Source: Candidatus Fermentibacteraceae bacterium
Lineage (GTDB): Bacteria > Fermentibacterota > Fermentibacteria > Fermentibacterales > JCC-6
Assembly (NCBI GenBank): GCA_027067855.1
Contig: JAMOUX010000036.1
Span: 24,285-88,284, forward strand
Direction: 5' to 3'
Length of the DNA stretch: 64,000 nucleotides
Part shown: positions 52,518 to 61,148 of the stretch, piece by piece
Layout of the letters: each line of letters starts with the position of its first letter
How positions within the stretch are numbered: the first letter of the stretch is position 1
Translations under genes and position numbers: made by a program
The notes under the pieces: generated by a model
What the model was told of the DNA's origin: nothing
Database searches by the model: none
What the model saw: the letters and a program-made list of their open reading frames with translations, nothing else

Positions 52518-53113
52518 CTCACCGCCCCATCCTTTCCGCCGTTCGCTATACCATGGAAGATCATGTCCACCACTTCCACCGGATCCATTTTGTACGCATG
52601 CACTCCACCCAGTTTCTTGAGGGTATACGAGACCATCAGAGAATTGAGCATCATCATCACCATCATGCTGTTCACTCCCGGTCTTATCTCCCCTCTCTCC
52701 TCCGCCTTATCAAACAGGGGTTTCACAAATTCCACCCTTACGGTGTCGAACTCCTGTTGTATCTCGTCTATGAGCATTCCTATGTTCGGATCCCGCATCA
52801 TCGATATGAAGGCCCTGGACAGCCTCGGGTGTTCTTCCACGAATTTCATCCTGAAACGTACGTAACGCAAAAGATTTTCACGCAGGCTCAATTCCGGATC
52901 GTAAACCTTCATCACCATCGACCGAACCGTGCTCAAAAGGTGTTTCGCGAGGGCCCTGAAGTACCCCTCCTTATTCCCGAAATAGTAGTAGATCATGGGT
53001 TTAGTGATGCCTGACCTCTCGGCCAATCCATCCATTGAGATTTCGGAGAAGGTTTTCTCGGAGAGGAGTTCCGTGCCGGATTCCAATAAAACGAGTTTTC
53101 TGTCTTTTCTCAT
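52514..53113 (-). CDS. TetR-family repressor of the efflux operon
   Basis: 199 residues. The N-terminal helix-turn-helix is FSEISMDGLAERSGITKPMIYYYFGNKEGY, and the C-terminal ligand-binding domain is helical with a Met-rich NSMMVMMMLNSLMVSYTL helix. It is the first gene of the TetR-TolC-adaptor-RND operon and so probably represses its own transcription until an effector binds. An 18-bp palindrome lies in its promoter. Confidence 0.93.
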   Translation of the reverse strand: MRKDRKLVLLESGTELLSEKTFSEISMDGLAERSGITKPMIYYYFGNKEGYFRALAKHLLSTVRSMVMKVYDPELSLRENLLRYVRFRMKFVEEHPRLSRAFISMMRDPNIGMLIDEIQQEFDTVRVEFVKPLFDKAEERGEIRPGVNSMMVMMMLNSLMVSYTLKKLGGVHAYKMDPVEVVDMIFHGIANGGKDGAVR

Positions 53114-53136
53114 AGTCGCCCCAATCGGTTACCTGA

Positions 53137-53164
53137 AATTTACTTACCGGTAAGTAATTGTCAA
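53137..53164 (-). promoter_or_regulatory. Autoregulated promoter with TetR operator
   Basis: Minus-strand TTGACA (53159-53164), 16-base spacer and TAATTT-like TAAATT (53137-53142). The spacer and -10 box are overlapped by the perfect palindrome TTACTTACCGGTAAGTAA (53140-53157). A repressor bound there would block RNA polymerase, which is the classic TetR arrangement. Confidence 0.8.
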
Positions 53165-53624
53165 GCCCGACCCGGCTTACCGGGAAATTTTTCCCGGAGA
53201 TGCATTCATCCGGCAGCCATACCCGGGAGGACGACGGGAACAGGTTCCCCGGGATAACTAAGGCGCACGTATCCCGCAATACATCTGCAAGGTTCTCCGC
53301 CGGGCGACCGAAGGACCGCCTCCTCTCCGCGAAGAACGGGAAATGGAACGAGGTGCCTTCGTGAAACCGGGGAAAACCCGTTACGGATCCGGCGATTTCG
53401 AAGGTGCCTGGAAAGGGTTTTCACCGGGAATGAAGGTATCGGGAAAACCGAAGGTGAACATGATCGATCCCCGGGGTATGAAGCTGGAGGAGGGAGACGC
53501 AATCCGTCCTTTCGTCACCGCCGCCCGGAGCAACCGACTTAAAAGCTGTCACGGGGGTACCGGGGGTTCCGGTACGTCATTCCGGCTACACGACCGATCC
53601 CATGTTCGTAAAAACCGCTTCCAT
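53165..53624. other. 460-nt gap between efflux operon and alcohol dehydrogenase
   Basis: No convincing gene. A palindromic stem (CCGGGAAA-TT-TTTCCCGG, 53180-53197) lies just upstream of the efflux promoter and could be a second protein site. A 112-codon plus-strand frame at 53343-53681 has no Shine-Dalgarno, overlaps the dehydrogenase gene antisense and resembles nothing I know. The rest looks like unconstrained GC-rich sequence. Confidence 0.5.
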
Positions 53625-54656
53625 TCAGCGTCCGGTAACCAGGACGTTGGCTCCCCTGACCCCTCCCCCGCGAAGCGTTGACAGCGCCAGGTTAGCGTCC
53701 TCCAGGGGATACACCGAAATCTCCGGTTCCAGGTCGATCTCCCCGGCCAGACGGAGAAAATTCCTTATATCGTTCCTCGTGACGTTGGCGACACTTTTAA
53801 TCTCTTTCTCCATCCAGATGTGCCTGGCGTAGTCCAGCTTCTCCAGGTAACCCTTGTCCCCGTCCTCCTTTCTTATCGCGTTTATCACCAGTCTGCCGCC
53901 TGGGGCCAGGCATCTCATCGCTTCCACCACCGGCTTCCAGGCGGGAGTGGTATCTATGATCGCCCTGAGCATTTCCGGGGGATCGTCCGTGGTGTCCCCG
54001 GCCCATGCAGCCCCCAGTTCCAGGGCGAACTCCCTCCCGGCCGGGTTCCTTGAAAACACGTAAACCCCGGTACGGGGATAACGGGCCTTCACCATCTTCA
54101 GCACCAGGTGCGCCGATCCGCCGAACCCGGTAAGCCCCAGGGCGTCTCCATCTCTAATACCCGTAAGCCTCAGCGATCTGTAACCTATAGCCCCGGCACA
54201 GAGCAGGGGGGCGGCCCGCTCGTCATCCAGCCCCTCGGGCACCCTGAAGGCCGACGACGCCGGTACGGTCATGTATTCGGCGTAACCCCCGTTCACGTCC
54301 CTCCCCGTGGCCCTGAAACCGGCGCACAGGTTCTCCAGCCCGTTGAGGCAGTAATCACAGGCGTCGCACGATGAATGGAACCATCCCACGCCGACCCTGG
54401 CACCAAGCAGGGAAGGATCCACCCCGTCCCCGCTCCCGACCACCCTGCCCACCACCTCGTGGCCCGGTATCACGGGATAACTCGGCGGCGGCGTACGTCC
54501 CTCTATCTCGTCCAGTTCGGTGTGACACACCCCGCACGCCAGTACCTTCAGCAACACCTCACCGGTTCCCGGTACGGGCACCGGTACTTCCTCGAGAACC
54601 AGTGGTTCGTCTTCCCTATCCAGATCGTAAACTCCGTGAAGCATCATAGCCTTCAC
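53625..54656 (-). CDS. adh: Zinc-dependent alcohol dehydrogenase
   Basis: 343 residues of the MDR superfamily. Catalytic zinc ligands are Cys in ACGVCHTEL and the GHE of PGHEVVGRV; the structural zinc lobe is CDACDYCLNGLENLC. The cofactor loop reads GLTGFGGSAHLVLKMVKARYP, a GFGGSAH form instead of GxGGxG, seen in AdhA-type enzymes. It interconverts alcohols and aldehydes with NAD(P). The start is GTG 54656 after GGGAGG. It appears to be a single-gene unit. Confidence 0.92.
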   Translation of the reverse strand: MKAMMLHGVYDLDREDEPLVLEEVPVPVPGTGEVLLKVLACGVCHTELDEIEGRTPPPSYPVIPGHEVVGRVVGSGDGVDPSLLGARVGVGWFHSSCDACDYCLNGLENLCAGFRATGRDVNGGYAEYMTVPASSAFRVPEGLDDERAAPLLCAGAIGYRSLRLTGIRDGDALGLTGFGGSAHLVLKMVKARYPRTGVYVFSRNPAGREFALELGAAWAGDTTDDPPEMLRAIIDTTPAWKPVVEAMRCLAPGGRLVINAIRKEDGDKGYLEKLDYARHIWMEKEIKSVANVTRNDIRNFLRLAGEIDLEPEISVYPLEDANLALSTLRGGGVRGANVLVTGR

Positions 54657-54804
54657 AGCGACCTCCCTTTTCGTGCTCCGATACGCCGATACCGTGGCGG
54701 ACTCCGCCCGTAAACAATGGAGATTCGCCGCCGCCGATGCAAGGACCGGGTTACGGGGAACTCCGGCGGGCGCGTGTTGAATTCCGGGAATGACGGGAAG
54801 AGAA

Positions 54805-54881
54805 TGGTGCCCCCGACACGACTCGAACGTGTGGCCTACGGTTTAGGAAACCGCCGCTCTATCCTACTGAGCTACGGGGGC
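54805..54881 (-). tRNA. trnR: tRNA-Arg (anticodon CCU)
   Basis: The minus strand folds into a full cloverleaf. The 7-bp acceptor is GCCCCCG with CGGGGGC, and the D arm GCTC/GAGC. The anticodon stem GCGGT/ACCGT has one G-T pair and the loop TTCCTAA (anticodon CCT). The T arm is ACACG-TTCGAGT-CGTGT, with discriminator A. CCA is encoded (54805-54807). It decodes AGG, a common Arg codon here. Confidence 0.96.
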
Positions 54882-54911
54882 ACCGGGAGGTCAATTATGC
54901 AAAGCGGTGAT

Positions 54912-56072
54912 TCACCGGTCAAATCCGGAAAACGACAGGAGGGCCGCCGCATCCCCGTCCGCGAACAGCATGCCCAGGGCCGTGGGCATTATCCGGGAAC
55001 CCGAAACCGTGACCCTGCCCGCATCCGCCATGAACTCCAGGTAGGCCTCGTCAATCCGGCATCCGGTACCCGACGGAAGTTCCTTCATGTCGAATCCTCC
55101 ATCGTTTCTCAAACCCAACATCACGATTTCCAGCGCAGCCTGGAAAGCCGTAAGGCTCTCCCCTCCCGCTTCGGGTGACCGCCCGCTTTTCAAAAGGCCG
55201 ACGTACTCGTTCACCGAGGCCGTGTTCCACGTCCTGCGAAAAACGCCGTCGAAACTATGTGCCGAAGGCCCCAGACCCACGTACGGCAATCGTCTCCAGT
55301 AACGGCGGTTGTGCACCGACTTCCGTTCCCCGCAGGCGGCATAGTTGGAAACTTCGTAATGCACGTAACCCGCATCCGTCAGAAGCTCGTGCGCAATGAA
55401 GTACATCCCGTCGAACCCATCCCCGCAACCGTCCCGCCATTCGGGAAAACGCCTCCACATCTTAGTTCCCTCCTCCAGGGTCAGTTCGTAACAGGAAACG
55501 TGTTCCGGACCCAGTTCGATCACCGCCGACAGGTCATCTTCCCACGATTCCGGGGTCTGCCCGGGAACACCGTAGATGAGGTCCACCGAGATGTTGTCGA
55601 AACCTGCCTCCCGCGCCTGACGGAAACAGTCCGCCGCCCGCCCGGAATCGTGAATCCTTCCCAGTGTCAGGAGTACATCGTCGTGCAAGGATTGCATTCC
55701 CAGGCTCAACCTGTCGAACCCGGCCCTCTTCAACGTTTTCATGTATCCGGGTCCCGCGGTACCCGGGTTCACTTCCATCGTGACCTCGGATGGATCCCCC
55801 GGATCGGCCAGGGAAGCGATCCGGCCCAGGAAGGCCTCCCAAAAAGTCGCCGGAAGAAGCGACGGGGTCCCCCCGCCTACGTAAACCGTCGTAATTCCGA
55901 ACCCTTCAAGACGGAGATCCGCCTCCGCCGTCAAAGCGTCCATGTACCCTTCCGGATCACCGCCGAAAACCGGCACCGAGTAAAAACCGCAGTAGGGACA
56001 CTTCGAAACGCAAAACGGAACATGTACGTAGAGACCCTTGGAAACGGCGCTTTCAGTTCTACAAATCGTAAT
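54912..56072 (-). CDS. hemW: HemW-like radical SAM protein with irregular start
   Basis: About 386 residues. The radical SAM cluster is in GLYVHVPFCVSKCPYCGFYS, followed by TTVYVGGGTPSLLP, EVNPGT, LSLGMQSLHDDVLLTLGR and SVDLIYGVPGQ. The CxxxCxxC followed by GF marks the HemN/HemW group, and HemW (a heme chaperone) lengths are near 380. No ATG, GTG or TTG lies between the upstream stop and the cluster. The options are ATT 56072 with GAGG 7 nt before it, or ATG 56088 plus a one-base frameshift in a TTT run. A GTG at 55976 would delete the iron-sulfur cluster, so it cannot be right. Confidence 0.8.
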   Translation of the reverse strand: MTICRTESAVSKGLYVHVPFCVSKCPYCGFYSVPVFGGDPEGYMDALTAEADLRLEGFGITTVYVGGGTPSLLPATFWEAFLGRIASLADPGDPSEVTMEVNPGTAGPGYMKTLKRAGFDRLSLGMQSLHDDVLLTLGRIHDSGRAADCFRQAREAGFDNISVDLIYGVPGQTPESWEDDLSAVIELGPEHVSCYELTLEEGTKMWRRFPEWRDGCGDGFDGMYFIAHELLTDAGYVHYEVSNYAACGERKSVHNRRYWRRLPYVGLGPSAHSFDGVFRRTWNTASVNEYVGLLKSGRSPEAGGESLTAFQAALEIVMLGLRNDGGFDMKELPSGTGCRIDEAYLEFMADAGRVTVSGSRIMPTALGMLFADGDAAALLSFSGFDR

Positions 56073-56192
56073 TTCCGAACCTCGTCATTTCCGGGACGCA
56101 AGCGTCGTGATCATCGGAAAAGTCGCATACCCCATACCCGGGCTTGGCCGCACGCCCGGGTATCGTGCGATCCGAACCCGCGGCGCCGGTCG

Positions 56193-57044
56193 TCAATGTT
56201 CCGCATCACGAAGTTTATCGTCGGTTTCCCGGTTCTCATCCACTCCGTCGCAGCCGATACCCAGTCTTACCAGGAGTTCCAGGAGCGGACGGTAGTGACT
56301 GCCTTTCCAGTAAACCTTGCCGCACTCTTCACACTCGCTGAACTCATCGTAATACTTTTTAGTCAACGGTTCAAGCTTTTTCGCAACGTGAGCCTTGTCT
56401 ACCCGACGAAGCCGGGACCCACATCCCGGACACCTCGTAAACGGTTTCACCGAATTCCGGAGATTCAACCGGTCCAGAATCTCCCCGGCCTGTTCTTCCG
56501 GATTCAGGCTGTGCACGAAGCAACCGTGGACCACGACGCTTCTCTTGAGGAGCATGGTATCCCTCGTGAGCAGGATACGATGCTCCTCGGCGGATATGCG
56601 TGCCAGTTCGTTATCGGGAACATCGCCGGGAAAACGGGCGTCGAATCCCAGTAATCTCAGGATCAGGGCCAGCTTGCCCAGATGTACGTCCAGGACGAAC
56701 CGGGTTTTCCAGGACGGTTCCGGACGCAACCTGACCGGAGATCTGACGTCAAGATTCCCGAAGACCGGGTATACGGCTATCCTGTCACCATCTTCCACCG
56801 TGGCGTCCAACCCTGCGAAAACCCCGTTTTTCAGGATCAGCCCGATCTCCGTATGGGGTATCCCTGCAGATTCTATCAGGTGTTTCATGGAATATCCACC
56901 GTTCAGCGGATAATGGAAGTCCCTCTGCCTTGACCTCCCGGGAAGGAAATCGTTCAGTTCCGCATACGCTCTCATCGTAACGGTTCCGGGACCGGATCCC
57001 GGGGTACCGCGCTCCCCGGAGCCGCCGGATCCGGTTTCAGTCAT
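56193..57044 (-). CDS. Mut7-C RNase domain protein with ubiquitin-like N-terminus
   Basis: About 283 residues. After a Gly/Pro-rich leader comes a ThiS-like ubiquitin fold (YAELNDFLPGRSRQRDFHYP ... GDRIAVYPVFG). Next is the Mut7-C PIN-like RNase domain (RFVLDVHLGKLALILRLLGFDA, ILLTRDTMLLKR). A zinc ribbon with CPGC and CEECGKVYW closes the protein. This layout (PF14451 plus PF01927) occurs in many bacteria; the RNA target is unknown. The start could be ATG 57044, overlapping lepA, or ATG 56975. Confidence 0.85.
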   Translation of the reverse strand: MTETGSGGSGERGTPGSGPGTVTMRAYAELNDFLPGRSRQRDFHYPLNGGYSMKHLIESAGIPHTEIGLILKNGVFAGLDATVEDGDRIAVYPVFGNLDVRSPVRLRPEPSWKTRFVLDVHLGKLALILRLLGFDARFPGDVPDNELARISAEEHRILLTRDTMLLKRSVVVHGCFVHSLNPEEQAGEILDRLNLRNSVKPFTRCPGCGSRLRRVDKAHVAKKLEPLTKKYYDEFSECEECGKVYWKGSHYRPLLELLVRLGIGCDGVDENRETDDKLRDAEH

Positions 57045-58833
57045 CACGCTTCAGAACCGCTAGAAAAGCTTTCTGCGGAATGGCAACGCTGCCGACCATC
57101 TTCATCCGTTTTTTCCCGGCTTTCTGCTTCTCAAGCAGTTTCCGTTTCCTGGTGATGTCACCGCCGTAGCATTTGGCCGTCACATCCTTGCGCAGGGCGG
57201 TTATGGTCTCTCTCGAAATTACCTGCCCGCCGATGGCGCCCTGGATAGGTATTTTGAACTGTTGACGCGGAATCTCCGCCTTCAGGTTCTTGCATGCGTT
57301 GAGGGCCCATTGCCTGGCCCTGTCCCTGTGAACCAACATCGACAGCGCCTCCACCTTCTCGTGGTTGACCAAGATATCCACTTTGACCAGGTCGGACGAC
57401 CGGTAACCCACCATTTCGTAATCGAAGGAACCGTAGCCCTGAGTCACGGACTTGAGCTTGTCGTAGAAGTCGTACACCACCTCGCTAAGAGGCATATCGG
57501 CGGTAACCTCCACCCTCTTCCGGCCCACGTACATGCTCTTGTAGTTCTCTCCCCTCCTGTCCAGTATGAGCTTGGCCACCTGACCGATGTACCTGTCGGG
57601 CATGATTATAGATGCTTTTATGTAGGGTTCCTCAGTGAGACTGATGGTGGAGGGGTCCGGGTAATCCACCGGGTTGTCCACCATAAGAACGGTTCCATCG
57701 GTAAGCGTTATCCTGTACCTCACCGTAGGAGCGGTGAGTACCAGGGAAAGGTCGAACTCCCTCTCCAGCCTCTCCTGTACCACTTCCAGGTGCAACAGGC
57801 CCAGGAATCCGCACCGGAAACCGAACCCGATACCGGGAGATGAAACCTTTTCGAAAACCAGGGAGGCATCGTTCAGCCTGAGTTTCTCCAGGGCGGCCGA
57901 AAGGTCCTCGTAATCTTCGGAGGACACGGGATATATGGAGGAAAACACCACGGGTTTCACCTCTTCGTAGCCTTCCAGGGGTTCCCCGGCCGGCTCGTCC
58001 GCCATGGTGACGGTATCACCGGACCGAACATCGGCCACCGTCTTTATCCCGGCCACCAGGTAACCCACCTGTCCCGCGGCAAGGCTCCGGCACGGTTCCC
58101 TCTTCAGGCCGAACCGCCCCACTTCCTCGATGGAGTATCGGCTTCCCGACGCCATCAGCATGATGTCGTCGCCCCGGGATACACTGCCTTCCACTACCCT
58201 CACGTAAACGACCACCCCCCTGTACGGATCATACATGCTGTCGAAAACCCTGGCTCTCAGGGGAAGGTGCGCATCACCCGGGGGAGGCGGAATCTTTTCG
58301 ACTATCGCTTCCAGGAGATCGGGTATGCCCTCGCCGGTCTTGGCGGAGATACACACGGTATCGTCCACGTCCAGCCCCAGTTCTCCCTCGATTTCGCCCA
58401 TTACCTCCAGTATGTTCGCCGAAGGCAGGTCTATCTTGTTTATGACCGGGATCACCACCAGATTCTGTTCCATGGCCTTGTAGAGGTTGGCCACCGTCTG
58501 GGCCTCCACTCCCTGCGCGGCGTCTATCACCAGCAGGGCTCCCTCGCATGACGCCAGCGCCCTGGAAACTTCGTAGGAAAAATCGACGTGACCCGGAGTG
58601 TCTATGAGATTCAACTCGTATACCCGGCCGTTCCCGGCGGGATACCGCATGGACACCGCCGTGCTCTTTATGGTTATGCCCCGTTCCCGCTCTATATCCA
58701 TCGTATCCAGCATCAAGTCGTGAAATTCCCTGTCGGTCACCGTTCCGGTGACCTGAAGGAGCCGGTCCGCCAGGGTGGACTTTCCGTGATCGATGTGCGC
58801 GATGATGCAGAAGTTCCTTATGTTTTCCTGCAA
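57037..58833 (-). CDS. lepA: Elongation factor 4 (LepA)
   Basis: 598 residues, the normal length. The GTPase domain has AHIDHGKST (G1), RERGITIKS (G2), DTPGH (G3) and NKIDLP (G4). The LepA-specific C-terminus (KLKSVTQGYGSFDYEM, VLKRDD) separates it from EF-G. It helps ribosomes in late initiation or stalled elongation. The start is TTG 58833 after GGAGGAGGA. It lies 8 nt into the Mut7-C gene, so the two are probably co-transcribed. Confidence 0.96.
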   Translation of the reverse strand: MQENIRNFCIIAHIDHGKSTLADRLLQVTGTVTDREFHDLMLDTMDIERERGITIKSTAVSMRYPAGNGRVYELNLIDTPGHVDFSYEVSRALASCEGALLVIDAAQGVEAQTVANLYKAMEQNLVVIPVINKIDLPSANILEVMGEIEGELGLDVDDTVCISAKTGEGIPDLLEAIVEKIPPPPGDAHLPLRARVFDSMYDPYRGVVVYVRVVEGSVSRGDDIMLMASGSRYSIEEVGRFGLKREPCRSLAAGQVGYLVAGIKTVADVRSGDTVTMADEPAGEPLEGYEEVKPVVFSSIYPVSSEDYEDLSAALEKLRLNDASLVFEKVSSPGIGFGFRCGFLGLLHLEVVQERLEREFDLSLVLTAPTVRYRITLTDGTVLMVDNPVDYPDPSTISLTEEPYIKASIIMPDRYIGQVAKLILDRRGENYKSMYVGRKRVEVTADMPLSEVVYDFYDKLKSVTQGYGSFDYEMVGYRSSDLVKVDILVNHEKVEALSMLVHRDRARQWALNACKNLKAEIPRQQFKIPIQGAIGGQVISRETITALRKDVTAKCYGGDITRKRKLLEKQKAGKKRMKMVGSVAIPQKAFLAVLKRDD

Positions 58834-59024
58834 TTCTCCTCCTCCGCGGAAAGGAATAATATATGTCTCCCCACCGGGTACCGGTCGGAATGGCGGCTCC
58901 GGTCAAGGGTCCGGAAAAGAAACGGGCCGGCGGTTCCTCCGGGAACCACGGCGACCGGTAACCCCGGACAGTACCGTAACACGGAAAACGAGACCCGGCA
59001 CGATTTCCCCGCGCGGGGGCCGGT

Positions 59025-61055
59025 CTAATCCAGAACGGTGACCATCCTTCCCAGGATTCGTCCGTCCTTCTCCGCGGTAATCAGGTATACCCCGGATGTC
59101 ACGGGAAGGCTTCCTTCGACGGTATCCCACGTGACGATTCCCGGCGCATTCACGTGGGTTTCCCACAGAAGTCTTCCGGACAGGTCGTGAACCGACACAT
59201 GGGCCCCGTGACCCTCGAATCCCAGCATGAAGGACACGGGGGCTCCTTCCCGGGCCGGGTTGGGAAAAGGAGCCGACATGGAGAAGGGAACCGGTGGAAT
59301 CGGAACCGCCATCACGGTGCGCATTACTTTGAGAGCCGGATCCATGAATGCCGAGAAGGACAACAGGCTCTGGAATGTTCGGTCGTAATCTCCGGCTATG
59401 TAAGGTACTCTCAAGTCCCTGGCCGTCGAGAAGGCCTGGCCGAGCGAGTGTGCCTGGTACCTGAAGACCTGCCGGGCCAGGTCTATGCACATCCACTCGC
59501 TCGGACCCAGCGAAGGCCAGTGGCCTTCCCAGCCGTAACTCACATTGAACATGACGGCGACCCCTCCTCCGTCGGGATTATGGAGGAGCCCCTCGGCGCA
59601 GCTCGCATGATTCGGGTAGTTACCGGGATGACAGGCTATACTGGTATGAATGCCCACCTTGTTTCCGTTGTCCAGAGTATCCCCGGCTATCCGGGTGGTC
59701 ATCATGGCCAGGGGCGGCTTGCTCCACCACACCCCGGTATTGGTGCCGTGACCGGCGTAGTGGTTCCAGGCGCTTCCCCGCCTTATGGCCGAAATGTGCT
59801 CGGTGAATCCGCCTCCCGGGAGTTTCTCGTAAAACTTATGCACCTTCCAGTACAATGGGAACGCGGCGGCTATGGAATCGCAACCCTTGTCGGAGGTGTA
59901 ACCTATCTCTTCAAAGAGAACCGCCCCGCAAAGAACGGCCTTGTTTCTCCAGTCACCCGGCGTCGGCGATTGCTGGTAAGCCAGGTTCTTGGCCACGAAC
60001 ACTTCCGCTTCCTCTTCGGTCGAGAAAAGCGCTCTTCCCAGCAGGACGTCCGCGTACAGGTCCAGATTGTCTCCAGGTTGGCCGTACTTTCCGTCGCCGT
60101 CGCCATCCCACGTGCCGTCCAGATCCGCGAAGTACAGATCCACCGGCGCCGTGTCGGCATATCCTTCGCAGTAGAGGTCCACCATGCGCACCGGCACCAG
60201 GGTTTCGTCCCCGGCCAGCAGTACGAAGATCGTTCCGTGGTTCAGGTACCTGTCCTTTATGAAGTTCCTCAATTTTTCCGCATCGTCGCCCCCCGGGAAG
60301 GAGGAAAGTATGTCCCGGACGGTGGCGATTTCGACGGAGAGTCCTTTCTCCTCGTGTAACGCGGCCAGTGGATCCAGTTCATCGACGTAAGCGCTGTCGC
60401 ATATCAGCAGGTACTCCGAGTCGCCTCCCCGGGGCAGGTCTTTCGAAGCCGGGTAATCAACGCCGGCCAGCCTGGAAGCCCTGACCATAGCGATCTCGGC
60501 CTGCGCCGGCGTCAATTCCGTTCCGGATGTCGGGCTCCACGACACCTGCAACTCCATTTCGGTCACCATCGCCAGGAAACCCGTGGCCGGCACGTATTCC
60601 CAGGGTTGGACCAGGCAGGAAACCACCGAAACGCCCGCCAGGTTGCCGTGATGGAAAGAAATCACCGGGTCACCGGGCCACGGCGAAGACATGGAATATA
60701 TCTCCGGGTCTTCGACCGGAATCACGGAATCGGCGCAACCCACCGGCCTAGCTACGGAAGCGGGGAGCAGGCGTAACCCGCGGGGCACCAGCTCCACTTT
60801 TTCAAGGATCCTGGATTCAACGGCGACATCTTCGACACCGCCCGGCAACAGGAACACCACGGGCACGGCGGGAAGCAGCGGGGCGCCCGGCGGAGCCTTG
60901 AGTTCGAACCCCTCCGGTTCGAACACGGCCCATCCGTTCACCAGCGAAAAATCCGGCGTAACCGGATCGAACCCGATTCTCCGCACCAAGGTATCCCCGT
61001 AAGAGACCGCCGCCGAAATCACGGCAAGTATCGCTGCAGCCGCGCAGGTTCTCAT
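59025..61055 (-). CDS. Secreted C25 (gingipain-type) cysteine protease with sorting-like C-terminus
   Basis: 676 residues. Signal peptide MRTCAAAAILAVISAAVSYG, then a propeptide-like beta region, then the caspase-fold C25 domain (PF01364): LLAGDETLVPVRMVDLYCEGY, His near 435 in NHYAGHGTNTG and Cys near 473 in TSIACHPGNY. The end (VSVHDLSGRLLWE ... TSGVYLITAEKDG) matches type IX sorting or FlgD-like Ig domains. Such proteins are exported through a type IX system in FCB bacteria. The start ATG 61055 has AAGGAG 8 nt upstream. Confidence 0.85.
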   Translation of the reverse strand: MRTCAAAAILAVISAAVSYGDTLVRRIGFDPVTPDFSLVNGWAVFEPEGFELKAPPGAPLLPAVPVVFLLPGGVEDVAVESRILEKVELVPRGLRLLPASVARPVGCADSVIPVEDPEIYSMSSPWPGDPVISFHHGNLAGVSVVSCLVQPWEYVPATGFLAMVTEMELQVSWSPTSGTELTPAQAEIAMVRASRLAGVDYPASKDLPRGGDSEYLLICDSAYVDELDPLAALHEEKGLSVEIATVRDILSSFPGGDDAEKLRNFIKDRYLNHGTIFVLLAGDETLVPVRMVDLYCEGYADTAPVDLYFADLDGTWDGDGDGKYGQPGDNLDLYADVLLGRALFSTEEEAEVFVAKNLAYQQSPTPGDWRNKAVLCGAVLFEEIGYTSDKGCDSIAAAFPLYWKVHKFYEKLPGGGFTEHISAIRRGSAWNHYAGHGTNTGVWWSKPPLAMMTTRIAGDTLDNGNKVGIHTSIACHPGNYPNHASCAEGLLHNPDGGGVAVMFNVSYGWEGHWPSLGPSEWMCIDLARQVFRYQAHSLGQAFSTARDLRVPYIAGDYDRTFQSLLSFSAFMDPALKVMRTVMAVPIPPVPFSMSAPFPNPAREGAPVSFMLGFEGHGAHVSVHDLSGRLLWETHVNAPGIVTWDTVEGSLPVTSGVYLITAEKDGRILGRMVTVLD

Positions 61056-61148
61056 ACGACTTGCTCCTTGTATTCTTTCCTCGTGAATATATTACAAGTT
61101 CGTTCAACCCGTTTCACCGTTACCCGTAATGATCCGAAAGGTGACTAA

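Noticed and set aside
53343..53681. Plus-strand 112-codon frame in the gap beside the alcohol dehydrogenase
   Set aside because: No Shine-Dalgarno, no recognisable domain, and its 3' half is antisense to the dehydrogenase gene.
55257..56654. Plus-strand 465-codon frame across hemW and the Mut7-C gene
   Set aside because: Antisense to two conserved proteins.
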